Assembly (NCBI GenBank): GCA_013202385.1
Contig: JABMOT010000160.1
Span: 1-42,322 of the forward strand
DNA length: 42,322 bases
Direction of reading: 5' to 3'
Source: Fidelibacterota bacterium
GTDB taxonomy: Bacteria; Fidelibacterota; UBA8477; JABMPR01
Shown: piece by piece, positions 24,421 to 34,252 of the stretch
How the letters are laid out: each line of letters begins with the position of its first letter
Position numbering within the stretch: the first letter of the stretch is position 1
Position numbers and translations under genes: made by a program
The notes under the pieces: generated by a model
The model's input: the letters and a program-made list of their open reading frames with translations, nothing else
What the model was told of the DNA's origin: nothing
The model's database searches: none

Positions 24421-26658
24421 TTAAGAAATATCAGTTTCCAAGGATTGAACAAGCACAATTTGTTTTTCAGGTAGCTTTTCAAGCTCCGGCATATCCTTCA
24501 GTGGCTCCCCTAAGATAAAGCACCAATAAACATCGCTATCGGCATGCACTTTGGGTTCAATGTACACATCTTTTTCAAAGTAGAGTTTTTTAAGGTTTTT
24601 TCGATTCTGCCGATACACATCCAAAACTGGAAATTTTCCAAGTTGCTCACCATTCTCATCCGTCGGAATAAGAAAGCTCCAAGTTTGCGGGTGGGGCATC
24701 ACATCCTCTTCATAGGCAGCTTCAGGTAAGCGGTATATTCTACATCGATTCCAGTATTCAAGTGTATTCATACCGTCTGAGATGCGAGTTGCACATTTTG
24801 CGAAGATGGGTATAGAGGGTCTTTTTGAGCGGGGTACATTTTCATAATATGACGGCTCTTTCTCCTCTACTTGAGAGTAGTTACTTTCAATCGTGAGTAA
24901 TTCTTCGATGTGCTTTTTCAGCTGCTCCGGAATGTAGCCAGCGACTCCAGGTCTTAACGGGAATGCCCCGATATTGGTTTTTTTGATGGAATCAATTTGG
25001 GGATATTTCTGCTTTTCATCCTGATCGTCACCGGGATACAAGACGTATGCCCCGATGCCTTCTCGCAGATAAGGACCCACACCTTGAGCTTCTTTTGACC
25101 AAATAATTGCATCACGATAGCGGTGCATCTGATTTATCGCATCATCCGGCGCATCATTCTTATGCAGACGATACTTAGCATCAAAGATCCAGGTATAAAC
25201 TGGTCTTTGGGGTAAATCATCCCGATGCAGACGAAGGACAAGATCTGGTTGTTGTGACACTGGTACTGCCATCATGCCATCCCAAATACCATTATTATTA
25301 ATATTTTTTCCGGCTGATGGTTGAAATAGAAGGGATAAACTGATACTGTCAAAACCATCTTTAATATATGAAAACTTGACAGTCCCGGACTGCAATTCCT
25401 CGCGCTCCTCGCTGAAATCACCATCAGTCATTTCAAAGGGGAGATGTTTTTCATCAGACTGCTGCCATCCCGCTTCAGTTATCAATTGATCCAATTTTAC
25501 AAAACACCATACTTCATATAGCTGAGCAGCATTTTGTATTCCACCTTTTAAATCTTTATCTAAAAAAATAAGACCTTGTTGGAGAAGAAAATGTGCACGC
25601 CGAATACTAGCATAAAGTGGATCCTGGGATAGGATCAAAGATGCTCGTCGAAGCCCCCTGAACGCCCCAATCCCGCGCCAGAAGCGATGCTGTTTTAAAA
25701 CACTCAATTCTTCAGCCCAATCCTTTAATCGACTCTTAAAAATATCTGCAAAACGCTCATTCCTGTCAATCTTGCTGATAACAGTATTGAGTTGTGCGAG
25801 GGTCTGAAGGAGGATATGCTTCATAAATCGATTTTCTGGAGTATCTGCATCCAGCACCTTACTTATCACTGGATATCGTTGATTTGGATTATCCTGCAGT
25901 CCTTCAACCACACGTTCCTCCAACCTGGGAGATATCTTTTTCATCTGCTCCGCACGAAGCATTTTGGTTTGTTCAAGCAGTCGCCGACGATGTTGACGGA
26001 TCAGCTTTTTAAAATGCTCACCCATGGTTTCTTGGATTTCCTGAAAAATAAGCAGCCAGGTTTTTAGGCTACCCTCAGCTCCTGAATCATGACTCCAGCC
26101 CCAGGTAGTTTGACGGAGAAGGTCTAACTGGATCCATTGAAATCTATCTTTCACTTCATCCAGCATAATGCTGAAATGCGTGTAGATATCTAATTTAGTT
26201 GAGAACACCTGGCCTGAAAAGGACCCTCGATATCGTTCGCCATCTATACTAATCCACTCCCAGCAGAGTTCAAAATCTCCTAAGTCATTCCCAAAATTTA
26301 TGGGGATAGACAGAGTCTGTGCGTCTTTATTCCAGTCCGCACTTTCACACCATGCGGCAAGCGGACTAAACAGGTGGGCTAGCTCAGCATCAGGTAATTT
26401 GATTGAAAACATGTAGGGTGTTTGATCAAAAAATACGGCCTTGCTATTTCTTGCAGTAGTGTAAGAATGTTGCTCTCCATCTTCAGGAATTAATTCTAAA
26501 ATGTCTTTATGCAACTTGAGTGTCGGTGTCTCAATTCCGGTGATACGATAGCGTGCAGCATTTAGAGACAGATTATTCAATTCAGCTGTTTTTGCGCGCT
26601 CGCGGGCTTTGACACTTCTGACAACAAGAGGTGGACAACTAAGGATGGAATAACCCAA
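24421..26658 (-). CDS. DUF2357/DUF524 nuclease, McrC-like partner
   Basis: The 745-residue protein has the DUF2357-type N-terminal region and a DUF524 PD-(D/E)XK nuclease. QLYEVWCFVKL (379-389) begins the conserved part, and QPDLVLRL (470-477) then YTWIFDAKYRL (488-498) give the D472, D493-x-K495 catalytic core. The C-terminal 180 residues are of unknown fold. Such proteins pair with McrB-like AAA+ motors as the nuclease of type IV restriction-like systems. The start is a TTG three bases after the McrB-like stop; no methionine near the beginning fits better. Translation is presumably coupled. Confidence 0.8.
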   Translation of the reverse strand: MGYSILSCPPLVVRSVKARERAKTAELNNLSLNAARYRITGIETPTLKLHKDILELIPEDGEQHSYTTARNSKAVFFDQTPYMFSIKLPDAELAHLFSPLAAWCESADWNKDAQTLSIPINFGNDLGDFELCWEWISIDGERYRGSFSGQVFSTKLDIYTHFSIMLDEVKDRFQWIQLDLLRQTTWGWSHDSGAEGSLKTWLLIFQEIQETMGEHFKKLIRQHRRRLLEQTKMLRAEQMKKISPRLEERVVEGLQDNPNQRYPVISKVLDADTPENRFMKHILLQTLAQLNTVISKIDRNERFADIFKSRLKDWAEELSVLKQHRFWRGIGAFRGLRRASLILSQDPLYASIRRAHFLLQQGLIFLDKDLKGGIQNAAQLYEVWCFVKLDQLITEAGWQQSDEKHLPFEMTDGDFSEEREELQSGTVKFSYIKDGFDSISLSLLFQPSAGKNINNNGIWDGMMAVPVSQQPDLVLRLHRDDLPQRPVYTWIFDAKYRLHKNDAPDDAINQMHRYRDAIIWSKEAQGVGPYLREGIGAYVLYPGDDQDEKQKYPQIDSIKKTNIGAFPLRPGVAGYIPEQLKKHIEELLTIESNYSQVEEKEPSYYENVPRSKRPSIPIFAKCATRISDGMNTLEYWNRCRIYRLPEAAYEEDVMPHPQTWSFLIPTDENGEQLGKFPVLDVYRQNRKNLKKLYFEKDVYIEPKVHADSDVYWCFILGEPLKDMPELEKLPEKQIVLVQSLETDIS

Positions 26659-26661
26659 GGA

Positions 26662-28587
26662 TTAAACCCAAAAATCAGTGAAGTGGTTGGCTTTTAGTCG
26701 TTTCATCATCCATTCCAGCTTATTTTTAGAACGACACTGAATGGGTTCATCATTTTCACGTAGTAGATCAGGTCGCATATTCTCCAGCCATATTTCCTTT
26801 AACTGAGTTGATTCTAGAAGAGCATAGAGCTGATGAAGAATTGACCCTTTTCCATAAATGTTTCCTTCTTCGATAAGGTACTTGCTCTCAGAGATGCCGG
26901 ATTCTGAAGCAACAATAAATTTTAATTTTTGACTATCTCCCTCAATACGGGGCAAAACCTTTTGCATGAGGAAGTCATCCCAAACAGCCTGAAGTTTTAA
27001 ATCTGAATCATTACCTTCATAAGGAGCAAAACATATCACAGAGAGCAGTAATTCATTGAGAGCACGATAGGCTAATTCATAAGGAGTATTAGTGAGTAAG
27101 TTATTCACTGCCTTTAAAAAATCTTTTGATTTTTCAGCCTGATCGGTGAGTTCAGTCAAATCGGTATTCCCAACCTGACTAAGGGGTGGGAATGTAAAAA
27201 GTTTGGGTTCTTTTTGTCCCCCAAGAAAAGTGTCATAGTCATTACGAAAAAACTCTTGGAAATCGATTGTCAGTGCACGGTCAATCACTTTTCTGGAAAA
27301 CCCATGTGTGGTTTCATCCATATTCACAGTGCCGGCCACAATGAGATTTGGTGGTAACGGGACCCCCGATTTCTTGAAGACCGCACACAAATCTTCTCGA
27401 AAATCACACTCCACATCATGAAACAATTCCTGCCAAAGAGAAACGAGCGGATTCTTCTCTCCTACTTCACCATTGTCCAGCTTTTCAAAGATGTCCGGCT
27501 TCATCATTGGTTCCGATGTATAGTACCCTTCCTCCCATTTTCTTGTCTCTAATATGGAGAGATAATCTGCAAAGTATTGTTCAACAGGGGCTAAATTCAT
27601 CTCATCCAAGCAAAGCCAAAATGGTGCGACCTCATCCAAATCTTTCCATACGATCTTTTCATCCTCAATCCTATCGACGGCATTGGCAAGTGCTTTCACC
27701 ATAAATGTGAAAAAGCTCGTAGAGATGTATTTTGTGCCACTTATTCTCGAAACATAGCCAAGCAGATCTGAGGGTTCATGCCAATCCGGACGAACGGGAA
27801 TTAAGCAGTAATTATCATCCTCTGTTAATCCATAATGTATCGCTGAATTTTTTGCTTGTTGGGTGACAAAACGGGTCTTTCCTGTACCGGAGATTCCCGC
27901 CAGAAGGAGAAATGGTTTTGAGAGTTCTAATGTTTCTATGGAAGTTTTAATCTCTTTTGACTTAGTCTTGATTTTGCCATTTGCCAGAAAATTTCGTATT
28001 TTTTCAGCAGATGGGAGGGATAGCAATTCTGGGGTTTCCTTGTAAAATTGATCTGTTCCCAACAATAAGGATCCCGTTATATCAATATCCTTGACAACCT
28101 CAGATGCACGCCCCATTATGTTGTTCAATGTTAAATATTCAATAAAACCTCTGGCTGTCAGCTCGGGAACTTCATACAAACCAGCTTGTGTAGCGATACC
28201 TTTCGAGACACATCCTAAATTATCTATAAATTGAGGATATAAATATAGGTCCATTTTAGTAACGGGGGACAAGAATGGATAAAATTCCAGTTCTATTTGT
28301 TTCTGCTCTGGCACTATATGCTGAATAATGCCTATACCGTAAATACCATTGATGAAATCTTGAAATTGGCTTTTTCCCCTGAAATATTTTCGCTTTATAC
28401 TCGCATCTCCACCAAGCTGTAGAAACACAAAATCCCCATTATTTGCCTCATTAAGCCAGTTTGGTATGTTTGTAAGAAGTTCTTTATAGACATTCTGTGC
28501 AGAAAGATTTTCCATTCTATCACCAAAGTGGAATCCGTCATCCTCTCCAGGACAGCTTAACTTTACATAATAATACTTTATTGGCAT
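26662..28587 (-). CDS. McrB-like AAA+ GTPase/ATPase
   Basis: In 641 residues, an N-terminal domain (about 1-130) resembles EVE/PUA-like reader domains (NNGDFVFLQLGGDASIKRKY, INGIYGIGIIQHI). A McrB-family AAA+ motor follows: Walker A GISGTGKT (231-238), Walker B FWLCLDEMNLAPVEQYFADY (about 323-342), and NMDETTHGFSRKVIDRA with the family's asparagine motif. McrB rings translocate DNA and activate a partner nuclease after recognising a modified base. The next gene supplies a DUF2357 nuclease. Reader identity and target modification cannot be read from sequence. Confidence 0.85.
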   Translation of the reverse strand: MPIKYYYVKLSCPGEDDGFHFGDRMENLSAQNVYKELLTNIPNWLNEANNGDFVFLQLGGDASIKRKYFRGKSQFQDFINGIYGIGIIQHIVPEQKQIELEFYPFLSPVTKMDLYLYPQFIDNLGCVSKGIATQAGLYEVPELTARGFIEYLTLNNIMGRASEVVKDIDITGSLLLGTDQFYKETPELLSLPSAEKIRNFLANGKIKTKSKEIKTSIETLELSKPFLLLAGISGTGKTRFVTQQAKNSAIHYGLTEDDNYCLIPVRPDWHEPSDLLGYVSRISGTKYISTSFFTFMVKALANAVDRIEDEKIVWKDLDEVAPFWLCLDEMNLAPVEQYFADYLSILETRKWEEGYYTSEPMMKPDIFEKLDNGEVGEKNPLVSLWQELFHDVECDFREDLCAVFKKSGVPLPPNLIVAGTVNMDETTHGFSRKVIDRALTIDFQEFFRNDYDTFLGGQKEPKLFTFPPLSQVGNTDLTELTDQAEKSKDFLKAVNNLLTNTPYELAYRALNELLLSVICFAPYEGNDSDLKLQAVWDDFLMQKVLPRIEGDSQKLKFIVASESGISESKYLIEEGNIYGKGSILHQLYALLESTQLKEIWLENMRPDLLRENDEPIQCRSKNKLEWMMKRLKANHFTDFWV

Positions 28588-28835
28588 TACATATTACTGT
28601 CTCAAAAAGTAAAATTTTATCTTTTCTTCTATCCGCATTATAAACAGCATATTATGATGGCTATAGATTGATCCTCATGGCGGGTTCCTGTCACTCCTTC
28701 CATTTATCAACTTAAATTTTTTTAAGATAATTGACTGCTAAACTTGGTTGGCTAAACCCACTGCATTCTCACATTATAGCTGACATTTTTATCACCTTGT
28801 GAAGAGCAACCAGGTGTAAATCCGAGGAAATAAAC

Positions 28836-29510
28836 TTAAGCTTCCACTGATGGAACTGATAAATGAGATATTTGAATTTCATTTGCTGTAATTGTTGAAT
28901 TGAAGACACTATCGAAAGCGGAAATATCATCACAATATTTCTTATAGGCAGTGTGGTAAAAGTTTCGTAAGACAAATTCAATAAAATGGTATGGTGTGAT
29001 TGGTGCTGATACTGGGATCCTGCAATTCTGATATTGACCAAGTGTTAAGTGAGATTTTGGGTGTTCAATTTCGACAAACTCATTCTCACTCGAGTCAAAA
29101 TCAAAGCGAATAGGAAATGGAACTATACGCTTTTCAACTATCTCAGCAAATAATACATCTTCAAGATAAATATCCGGATTATTTTGAAATTCTTCAAGGT
29201 ATGGAGAGGGGAAAAATGCGAGTCTATGTTTTATTATTTTACCGTTCTGGAACCTATACATTAATTGAATTAGAGCCCCATCTAACATTTTAATACTGTA
29301 TACTTCGGAATTATTTAACTCATCGTAAATTATTTCATAGGGAAGATTTTTAAGTGCAAAACTGACCTTGCTGTTCTTGACTCCAACTTCTTGAATATTT
29401 TCTGGTCCGGAAATTATGGATGGGAAGCTCTGCCGATCACAAAGACCAATATTGATTAGGTCGGATATTATACTATTTATCTGTTTGAGCATTTCGACAG
29501 CACTCAGCAT
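28836..29510 (-). CDS. DUF2290 protein
   Basis: This 224-residue protein has the DUF2290 signature HPKSHLTLGQYQNCRIPVSA (about residues 153-172) and FIEFVLRNFYHTAYKK. No catalytic motif is established for the family. The gene overlaps the upstream helicase stop by one base in a TAATG junction, so the two are co-translated. DUF2290/helicase pairs are recurrent in defence islands; the function is unknown. The following 248-base gap (28588-28835) is AT-rich with no gene I can support. Confidence 0.7.
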   Translation of the reverse strand: MLSAVEMLKQINSIISDLINIGLCDRQSFPSIISGPENIQEVGVKNSKVSFALKNLPYEIIYDELNNSEVYSIKMLDGALIQLMYRFQNGKIIKHRLAFFPSPYLEEFQNNPDIYLEDVLFAEIVEKRIVPFPIRFDFDSSENEFVEIEHPKSHLTLGQYQNCRIPVSAPITPYHFIEFVLRNFYHTAYKKYCDDISAFDSVFNSTITANEIQISHLSVPSVEA

Positions 29511-31675
29511 TATTCTCCTCCCCCCTCAATTAATGACTTTAGTCTCTCAAGTACTTCTGCACCCAAATCTTCTGCGAACAGGTGTCCACTTTCAAGTTCA
29601 GCCACGAGCTTTGAAATTGCCTCTTTATTCTTTTGTATATGTTTCCTTTCTTCAGCCGTCATATCTCTATTGACAATATTCAAATGCTTCCTTTGCTCTT
29701 CTGTCGGATAAGTGAATTTCAGTGCAAAATTATTTTCTTTGAGCGTAATAAACTCGTCATTCAATTTTGAGAAATTCTCGCCTACTCCAAGCACACGCAC
29801 CCAAGCTTTACTACGAGTGATCGCGGTGAATAAGCTATTTCTAATGCTCGCTGAATTCCCCCACGATGTGTAGCAGTCCTGAGCATTCATTATGTATACC
29901 ATACCTGCTTCATTGCCCTTTGCACGGTGTATGCCCGTAAATGCTATTGAATCAGAGTCTGCGTTAAAAAAAATATCTGGAGAAGTGTCTACACCAGCAA
30001 GATGAGAGTTTATTTCATCTGCGTACAGCAAATTTCTTACGGGACCAACCTCATTTCGTGTGGAAATAGGATTAGGATTAATAACTAAAATATCATCTGG
30101 TATGAGCTCGTCCTCAGAAATGTTCAATTTTATCTGCTCTGAGAGCCAAATGGCTTGCTCCTCTTTTGTTTCAAAACCAACAAATTGAATTAAATCGTCA
30201 ATTGTTGAATGACTCTCAAGAAATTCTGGACTTGTTTCTTTTGTGCGGGCGAGAACAACCTCCTCACCATCAGCCAATGCGCCAGACATCAATTTATACC
30301 CAACATCTGACCACAGCTCATGATGATCAAATATTTGCACCAAACCCGTTCCGATTACTGGGTCAATGTCTCTATATATTCCAAAGCCCAATCCATGAGC
30401 TGCAGCTAATACTGGCCTGGAATTACGATAGCATACATCCAGAGTAATATCCTGCATTGGTTGACCTGGCACCGGAGTTAAAAACCGAACCCGTGCTGAT
30501 CCATCAGGATTATTTCCGAAAATCTCTTCTGGAGGAGGTAGAGCCTGAGAATTTAGATTTTGAAGTTCATCGTAAGCATATACGAGATGTTTATCTGCAT
30601 GTAAAATCTCGTAACACATTTTCAAGAACTCAGGAGGCAGATCTTGCGCTTCATCTATTAGCACTACGTCGTAAGTTTTTGAAATCTTACTCGGTTCACC
30701 GATCTGTTCTAAAGCTGCTCTACATGCGCCTTTGAACTCATTACCCCGACCGAATCTATCTTTGGCAGCGCCATAGTCTAAGTACTCGACTCCGTGAGAT
30801 GTGCAAAAAGCATAGTAAATGCCAGCACGTTCACCACCGCCTGGTGCACCCCAAGCATGAATAATATGTAGGTTTTCCCAGTCAGGTTCTTCCTTCGTTT
30901 GTTCGATGACAAATGTGTTTATAAGTTGTTTAAATTGAGCCTTAAGTGATCTTGTGTGGAAAGTGACTGCTATCTTCCACTCTGGGTGCTGAGAATGTAG
31001 ATATGCTGCTTTTAGTGCGAGAATTATAGTCTTACCAGAGCCTGCCAAACCTCTGATTCGTTGGACACCCTGAACTGTTTCGATTACAGCTCTACTCTGC
31101 AGGCTATCAAGATTTGCAATCGAATCTTCCAAGCGCTTCAGTTTGGCTCCCCTCGAATCAGGTTTTTTGATTTCTCGTTTCTTTCTGCCCTTTCGTATGG
31201 TGGAAATCGCTTGGATAACAGACAATAATATTTCGTAATCTTCTGGATTATTCCATTCGAGAGACTGTATCCAGGGACCAAGATTTTGATCATTGCAGAA
31301 AGGATATGTCGCATCGAGAGTTCCTGTAATATCGTTAATAACAGGCGCATAAGTAACAGTGTTTATAGGTACTTTCAGGCTTCTTCCTTTCATTAATGCC
31401 TTATGCGACCTTAGCCTCGATTCAATTTTATTGAAATTATCATCCTGGGCTTCTTGGATCTTAGATGTTTCACGTCCCTCAATTAAATCAAAAATAACTA
31501 ACCCTGTTTCCTTTGTAATTAACAGAGCATCAATCGGGTAAGCCCCCTCAACAGTTCCAATTATCGGATACCCAGTATAAAGAAAACCATTAAAATGATC
31601 TAACTTTGCTATAAAATCGATTAATCTTCTGGTCGATATTGGTTTTTTTGTTGTACCATTAATAATAGTAATCAT
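29510..31675 (-). CDS. SF1 helicase with NERD-like N-terminal domain
   Basis: This 721-residue protein has a NERD/PD-(D/E)XK-like N-terminal region (residues 1-130, FLYTGYPIIGTVEGAYPIDA), then a UvrD/REP helicase: Walker A RGLAGSGKT (about 210-218), DExD motif VVLIDEAQDLP, TLDVCYRNSRP (motif IV-like), FTGIHRAKGNEAGMVYI (motif V) and RNSLFTAITRSKAWVRV (motif VI). The C-terminal tail is charged and helical. It is co-translated with the DUF2290 gene. The helicase likely unwinds or displaces nucleic acid under control of the DUF2290 partner. Function in defence is inferred from the neighbourhood. Confidence 0.8.
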   Translation of the reverse strand: MITIINGTTKKPISTRRLIDFIAKLDHFNGFLYTGYPIIGTVEGAYPIDALLITKETGLVIFDLIEGRETSKIQEAQDDNFNKIESRLRSHKALMKGRSLKVPINTVTYAPVINDITGTLDATYPFCNDQNLGPWIQSLEWNNPEDYEILLSVIQAISTIRKGRKKREIKKPDSRGAKLKRLEDSIANLDSLQSRAVIETVQGVQRIRGLAGSGKTIILALKAAYLHSQHPEWKIAVTFHTRSLKAQFKQLINTFVIEQTKEEPDWENLHIIHAWGAPGGGERAGIYYAFCTSHGVEYLDYGAAKDRFGRGNEFKGACRAALEQIGEPSKISKTYDVVLIDEAQDLPPEFLKMCYEILHADKHLVYAYDELQNLNSQALPPPEEIFGNNPDGSARVRFLTPVPGQPMQDITLDVCYRNSRPVLAAAHGLGFGIYRDIDPVIGTGLVQIFDHHELWSDVGYKLMSGALADGEEVVLARTKETSPEFLESHSTIDDLIQFVGFETKEEQAIWLSEQIKLNISEDELIPDDILVINPNPISTRNEVGPVRNLLYADEINSHLAGVDTSPDIFFNADSDSIAFTGIHRAKGNEAGMVYIMNAQDCYTSWGNSASIRNSLFTAITRSKAWVRVLGVGENFSKLNDEFITLKENNFALKFTYPTEEQRKHLNIVNRDMTAEERKHIQKNKEAISKLVAELESGHLFAEDLGAEVLERLKSLIEGGGE

Positions 31676-32082
31676 TGGATTCTCACAGCTATATCGCGTT
31701 CTATAATTTGTTAATTCTTGATGGGAAGGTAATTAGTAAGTAACACTTCCAAAACTAATTTTCCGTATTTTTAAATCGCCGAATTTTCGAAATTAACAGA
31801 TTCTAATTGCAGCGAACATGAAGTTTGACTTTTGGGATTCGACCCGCAATTCAAAATCATGACCTCATTCTCTTGTATTATTGAAGCACTATTTTTCTGC
31901 CCCTTACTACTCCCCCCTGCTTCGCAAGCAGAAAGTTTATTTAGGAGATACACACTCAATGAATAACCATATTCAATGGTCTCTTTTAAATGAATATTTC
32001 CCTATAATATTTTGACACATTTTCCGTAATCAACTGGCTAACAGAGACATATTCAGGACTTAAAAGCCCTCGGTCGTTATAG
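31676..32082. other. Intergenic region with a doubtful 62-codon frame
   Basis: This 407-base gap lies ahead of the helicase start. A minus-strand frame at 31771-31959 (SVYLLNKLSACEAGGSSKGQ...) has no similarity I recognise and no clear ribosome site. I do not call it a gene. The rest is AT-rich and presumably holds the helicase promoter. Confidence 0.4.
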
Positions 32083-33195
32083 TTAAGCCTTAGACTTGGA
32101 GAGATCACTGATACTGGGATGCCACAATCTGGATTCCAATCTATCCACCTGTTGAATTGCCCATATTACCCACGAATCCAACAGAACTCCATCTGAATCT
32201 CTATCAGCATGACTCTGTACAGCTGCAATGTACTCCCTTGTAAGTACACATTTGTTCCAGGTGTCTGCATTGTCGAACAATTCTTTCACTCTTTCCTGTT
32301 CTCTCTCTTTCTCAAGCTGGATTTCACGCTCCCTCTGTGCTTGTTCCTGGTATTCCCTCTCCCACTCCATTCGTTCCTGATGCCGGATTTTTTCCCGCTC
32401 TGAAACTTTGACTAATAGTATGATAAAATCATTGAGTTTATCTTCAATTCTCTGAACCTTCCCGTCACTGATCACTTTTTGTCCTTCGAAATAATTCTTA
32501 ATCCTGAGTGAGAGCCTGCCAGTTGGTTCAAGATTGAATTGCCTGTCATAGGAGCCCGGTTTCCATTCAGGATTCGCGACATTCCTGGAGGATTCGAAGA
32601 TATCGAAGATGATTTCCTCTCCATCTATGCTCACGGACGTGTGGCCATCATAACCACTCGTTGCAGTTATAGTAAAACCTCGTTTTTCCAGTGCTTTGAG
32701 CAATGCGTCCATGATTCTGATGGCTCTTGGATAACTATCCTCGCTTACTGACATAGTTAGTCCAGGGGGTAAGTTGATCCACTCATGGTAGGAAGAGCTA
32801 TCACGGACCTTTTCCCTGTATATAGTTTGCTGCACCAGGTGATGCGGATTACGGAGGGTCTTTTTGACCGTGATTTTGTTTGAGTTAGTGGATTCGAAGT
32901 CTTTTTGCTTTTCGATGAGAGGACTAGTAAGATTCAGATTGGCATCCATTGATCCTTTTATGGTATAGGTATCCGATTCGCCATGCTGAAGTGCCGGAAG
33001 TGGTGTCTGTCTGACCCGCTTACCATGTTGCTTCTTTGCCCAGTAGCCAAGACCAGGTTTAGGAATATTCATTTTCTTACAGATCTTTGCGACAGCCACG
33101 TCTGAGATTCCGAAATCTTTTGCGATCTTAACCACTGGTTTGGACCATACGAGGTTGTATAGATCTTGCCGGCTGATAGTGATTTCTTCGGACAT
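32083..33195 (-). CDS. HTH-containing protein of a mobile-element-associated family
   Basis: This 370-residue protein opens with a helix-turn-helix (ISRQDLYNLVWSKPVVKIAK, SDVAVAKICKKMNIPKPGLG). The whole segment to about residue 60, ending YWAKKQHGKR, is a known family signature with no established function. The centre (about 120-250) is a mixed alpha/beta region. Residues 275-310 form a strongly charged coiled coil rich in E, R and Q. A regulatory or DNA-structuring role is inferred. It is divergent from the wHTH gene at 33658, with a shared control region between them. Confidence 0.65.
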   Translation of the reverse strand: MSEEITISRQDLYNLVWSKPVVKIAKDFGISDVAVAKICKKMNIPKPGLGYWAKKQHGKRVRQTPLPALQHGESDTYTIKGSMDANLNLTSPLIEKQKDFESTNSNKITVKKTLRNPHHLVQQTIYREKVRDSSSYHEWINLPPGLTMSVSEDSYPRAIRIMDALLKALEKRGFTITATSGYDGHTSVSIDGEEIIFDIFESSRNVANPEWKPGSYDRQFNLEPTGRLSLRIKNYFEGQKVISDGKVQRIEDKLNDFIILLVKVSEREKIRHQERMEWEREYQEQAQREREIQLEKEREQERVKELFDNADTWNKCVLTREYIAAVQSHADRDSDGVLLDSWVIWAIQQVDRLESRLWHPSISDLSKSKA

Positions 33196-33372
33196 TTTGT
33201 ACCCCTCAAATTATCGTATTAATACTCTGATTCAGAAGTTAGGATGTATAATTTCAAGTGCAAGTCGTGACACATATACGCCACACTAGCGCTGTAAATG
33301 TTTGTTATTTATGAGTGTTTTTTGGGCTCATAACCCAAAGGGCATTTTTACCATCCCAATCAGAGCCCATAT

Positions 33373-33518
33373 GTCTCAAAAAGAGTGACGCATAAACCTT
33401 CGTTTATGAGACTCAGCTTCAAATGCTACATAACAGGGTTTGAAATCAATAAACCGTGTCTCATAACTCGTCTTATAATCAAAGTCTCATTCTTTGTCAC
33501 CCTCAACGTATTTGAGAC
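33373..33518. promoter_or_regulatory. Cluster of five TGAGAC/GTCTCA sites
   Basis: The hexamer TGAGAC or its reverse complement appears at 33373-33378, 33407-33412, 33458-33463, 33484-33489 and 33513-33518. Several lie in longer matches such as TTATGAGAC and GTCTCATAA. All lie in the divergent gap between two DNA-binding-protein genes (33196-33657). This looks like an operator array for one of these regulators, or an iteron-like site. Confidence 0.5.
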
Positions 33519-33657
33519 TGGCCGAAACCGATGATTGATGAAAATCCCATTTGTTAACGTTATGACCAGGCATGCAAAGTTAGCGATCATTCAAAAAAAA
33601 TAGCGATTGGTAGGAATTTCTTTTCAATTAGATTTTACATTTAATGGAGATCCAATT

Positions 33658-33993
33658 ATGAGTGATATGAGAGCTATGAAAAATGGAAAACCCTTTTCCT
33701 GGCAAGAAAAAGATGTCTTGCGACAAATTCAGCTCATGTATGATGGAAGCAGTAAAGAGCTTACCAGTGCCATGGCACTATATTTAATCTTAACCTTCGT
33801 TGCATCCAATAAGGCGACCGATAGTTTTGATGTTACGCGAGCCGCCCTCAGCGGTTACAGTGGTCTGTCCTTTCCTACCATCGATACACGACTAAAAGAT
33901 TTTGAAAAACTTGGGATTGTCAAGATCAAGCGAGATGGCTGGGGAAACAATAAAAAAAGAGTTCCTCTCGTGATCACCCTTAATTCAAGTTAA
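33658..33993 (+). CDS. Winged-helix DNA-binding protein
   Basis: This 111-residue plus-strand protein contains SKELTSAMALYLILTFVASN and a winged HTH (VTRAALSGYSGLSFPTIDTR, then LEKLGIVKIKRDGWGNNKKR as the wing). I chose the ATG at 33658 because GGAG lies eight bases ahead; a TTG-type start at 33607 lacks one. Related small wHTH proteins control replication or transfer genes of integrative and plasmid elements. It is transcribed away from the HTH protein at 32083-33195, and the TGAGAC array between them is a likely binding site. Confidence 0.75.
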   Translation: MSDMRAMKNGKPFSWQEKDVLRQIQLMYDGSSKELTSAMALYLILTFVASNKATDSFDVTRAALSGYSGLSFPTIDTRLKDFEKLGIVKIKRDGWGNNKKRVPLVITLNSS

Positions 33994-34252
33994 TCTAGAT
34001 GTAAAATTGATTTTTTTTCTATTTGGTAGTAAAGAAGGAAACATACAGAACAACTAATAGAAAGCTTATAGCGGGGAAGAAAAAGGCGAAAAGCACTTGA
34101 GCTTGCCGGAGCTTTTGCTTTTGACAGGCTATTAACAAAGAGCTTCACCAAATGGCATACCTCTTGGAGAGTTCTAGGGACCTCAAGTGAGCTTCCTGCA
34201 GTGATCCACTCCATAGGGGCAACTTCTAGCCAGGCACCACTGCCCAGCCCGG

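Noticed and set aside
24378-24482. Longer MazG protein starting at 24482
   Set aside because: The extension would overlap the DUF2357 gene by 62 bases and its residues are unlike MazG; a purine-rich site supports 24377 or 24371.
31771-31959. Small gene on the minus strand
   Set aside because: No ribosome site, no family match and odd composition; treated as intergenic.
33990-34214. 74-codon minus-strand frame
   Set aside because: It overlaps the end of the plus-strand wHTH gene, has no ribosome site and matches nothing known.
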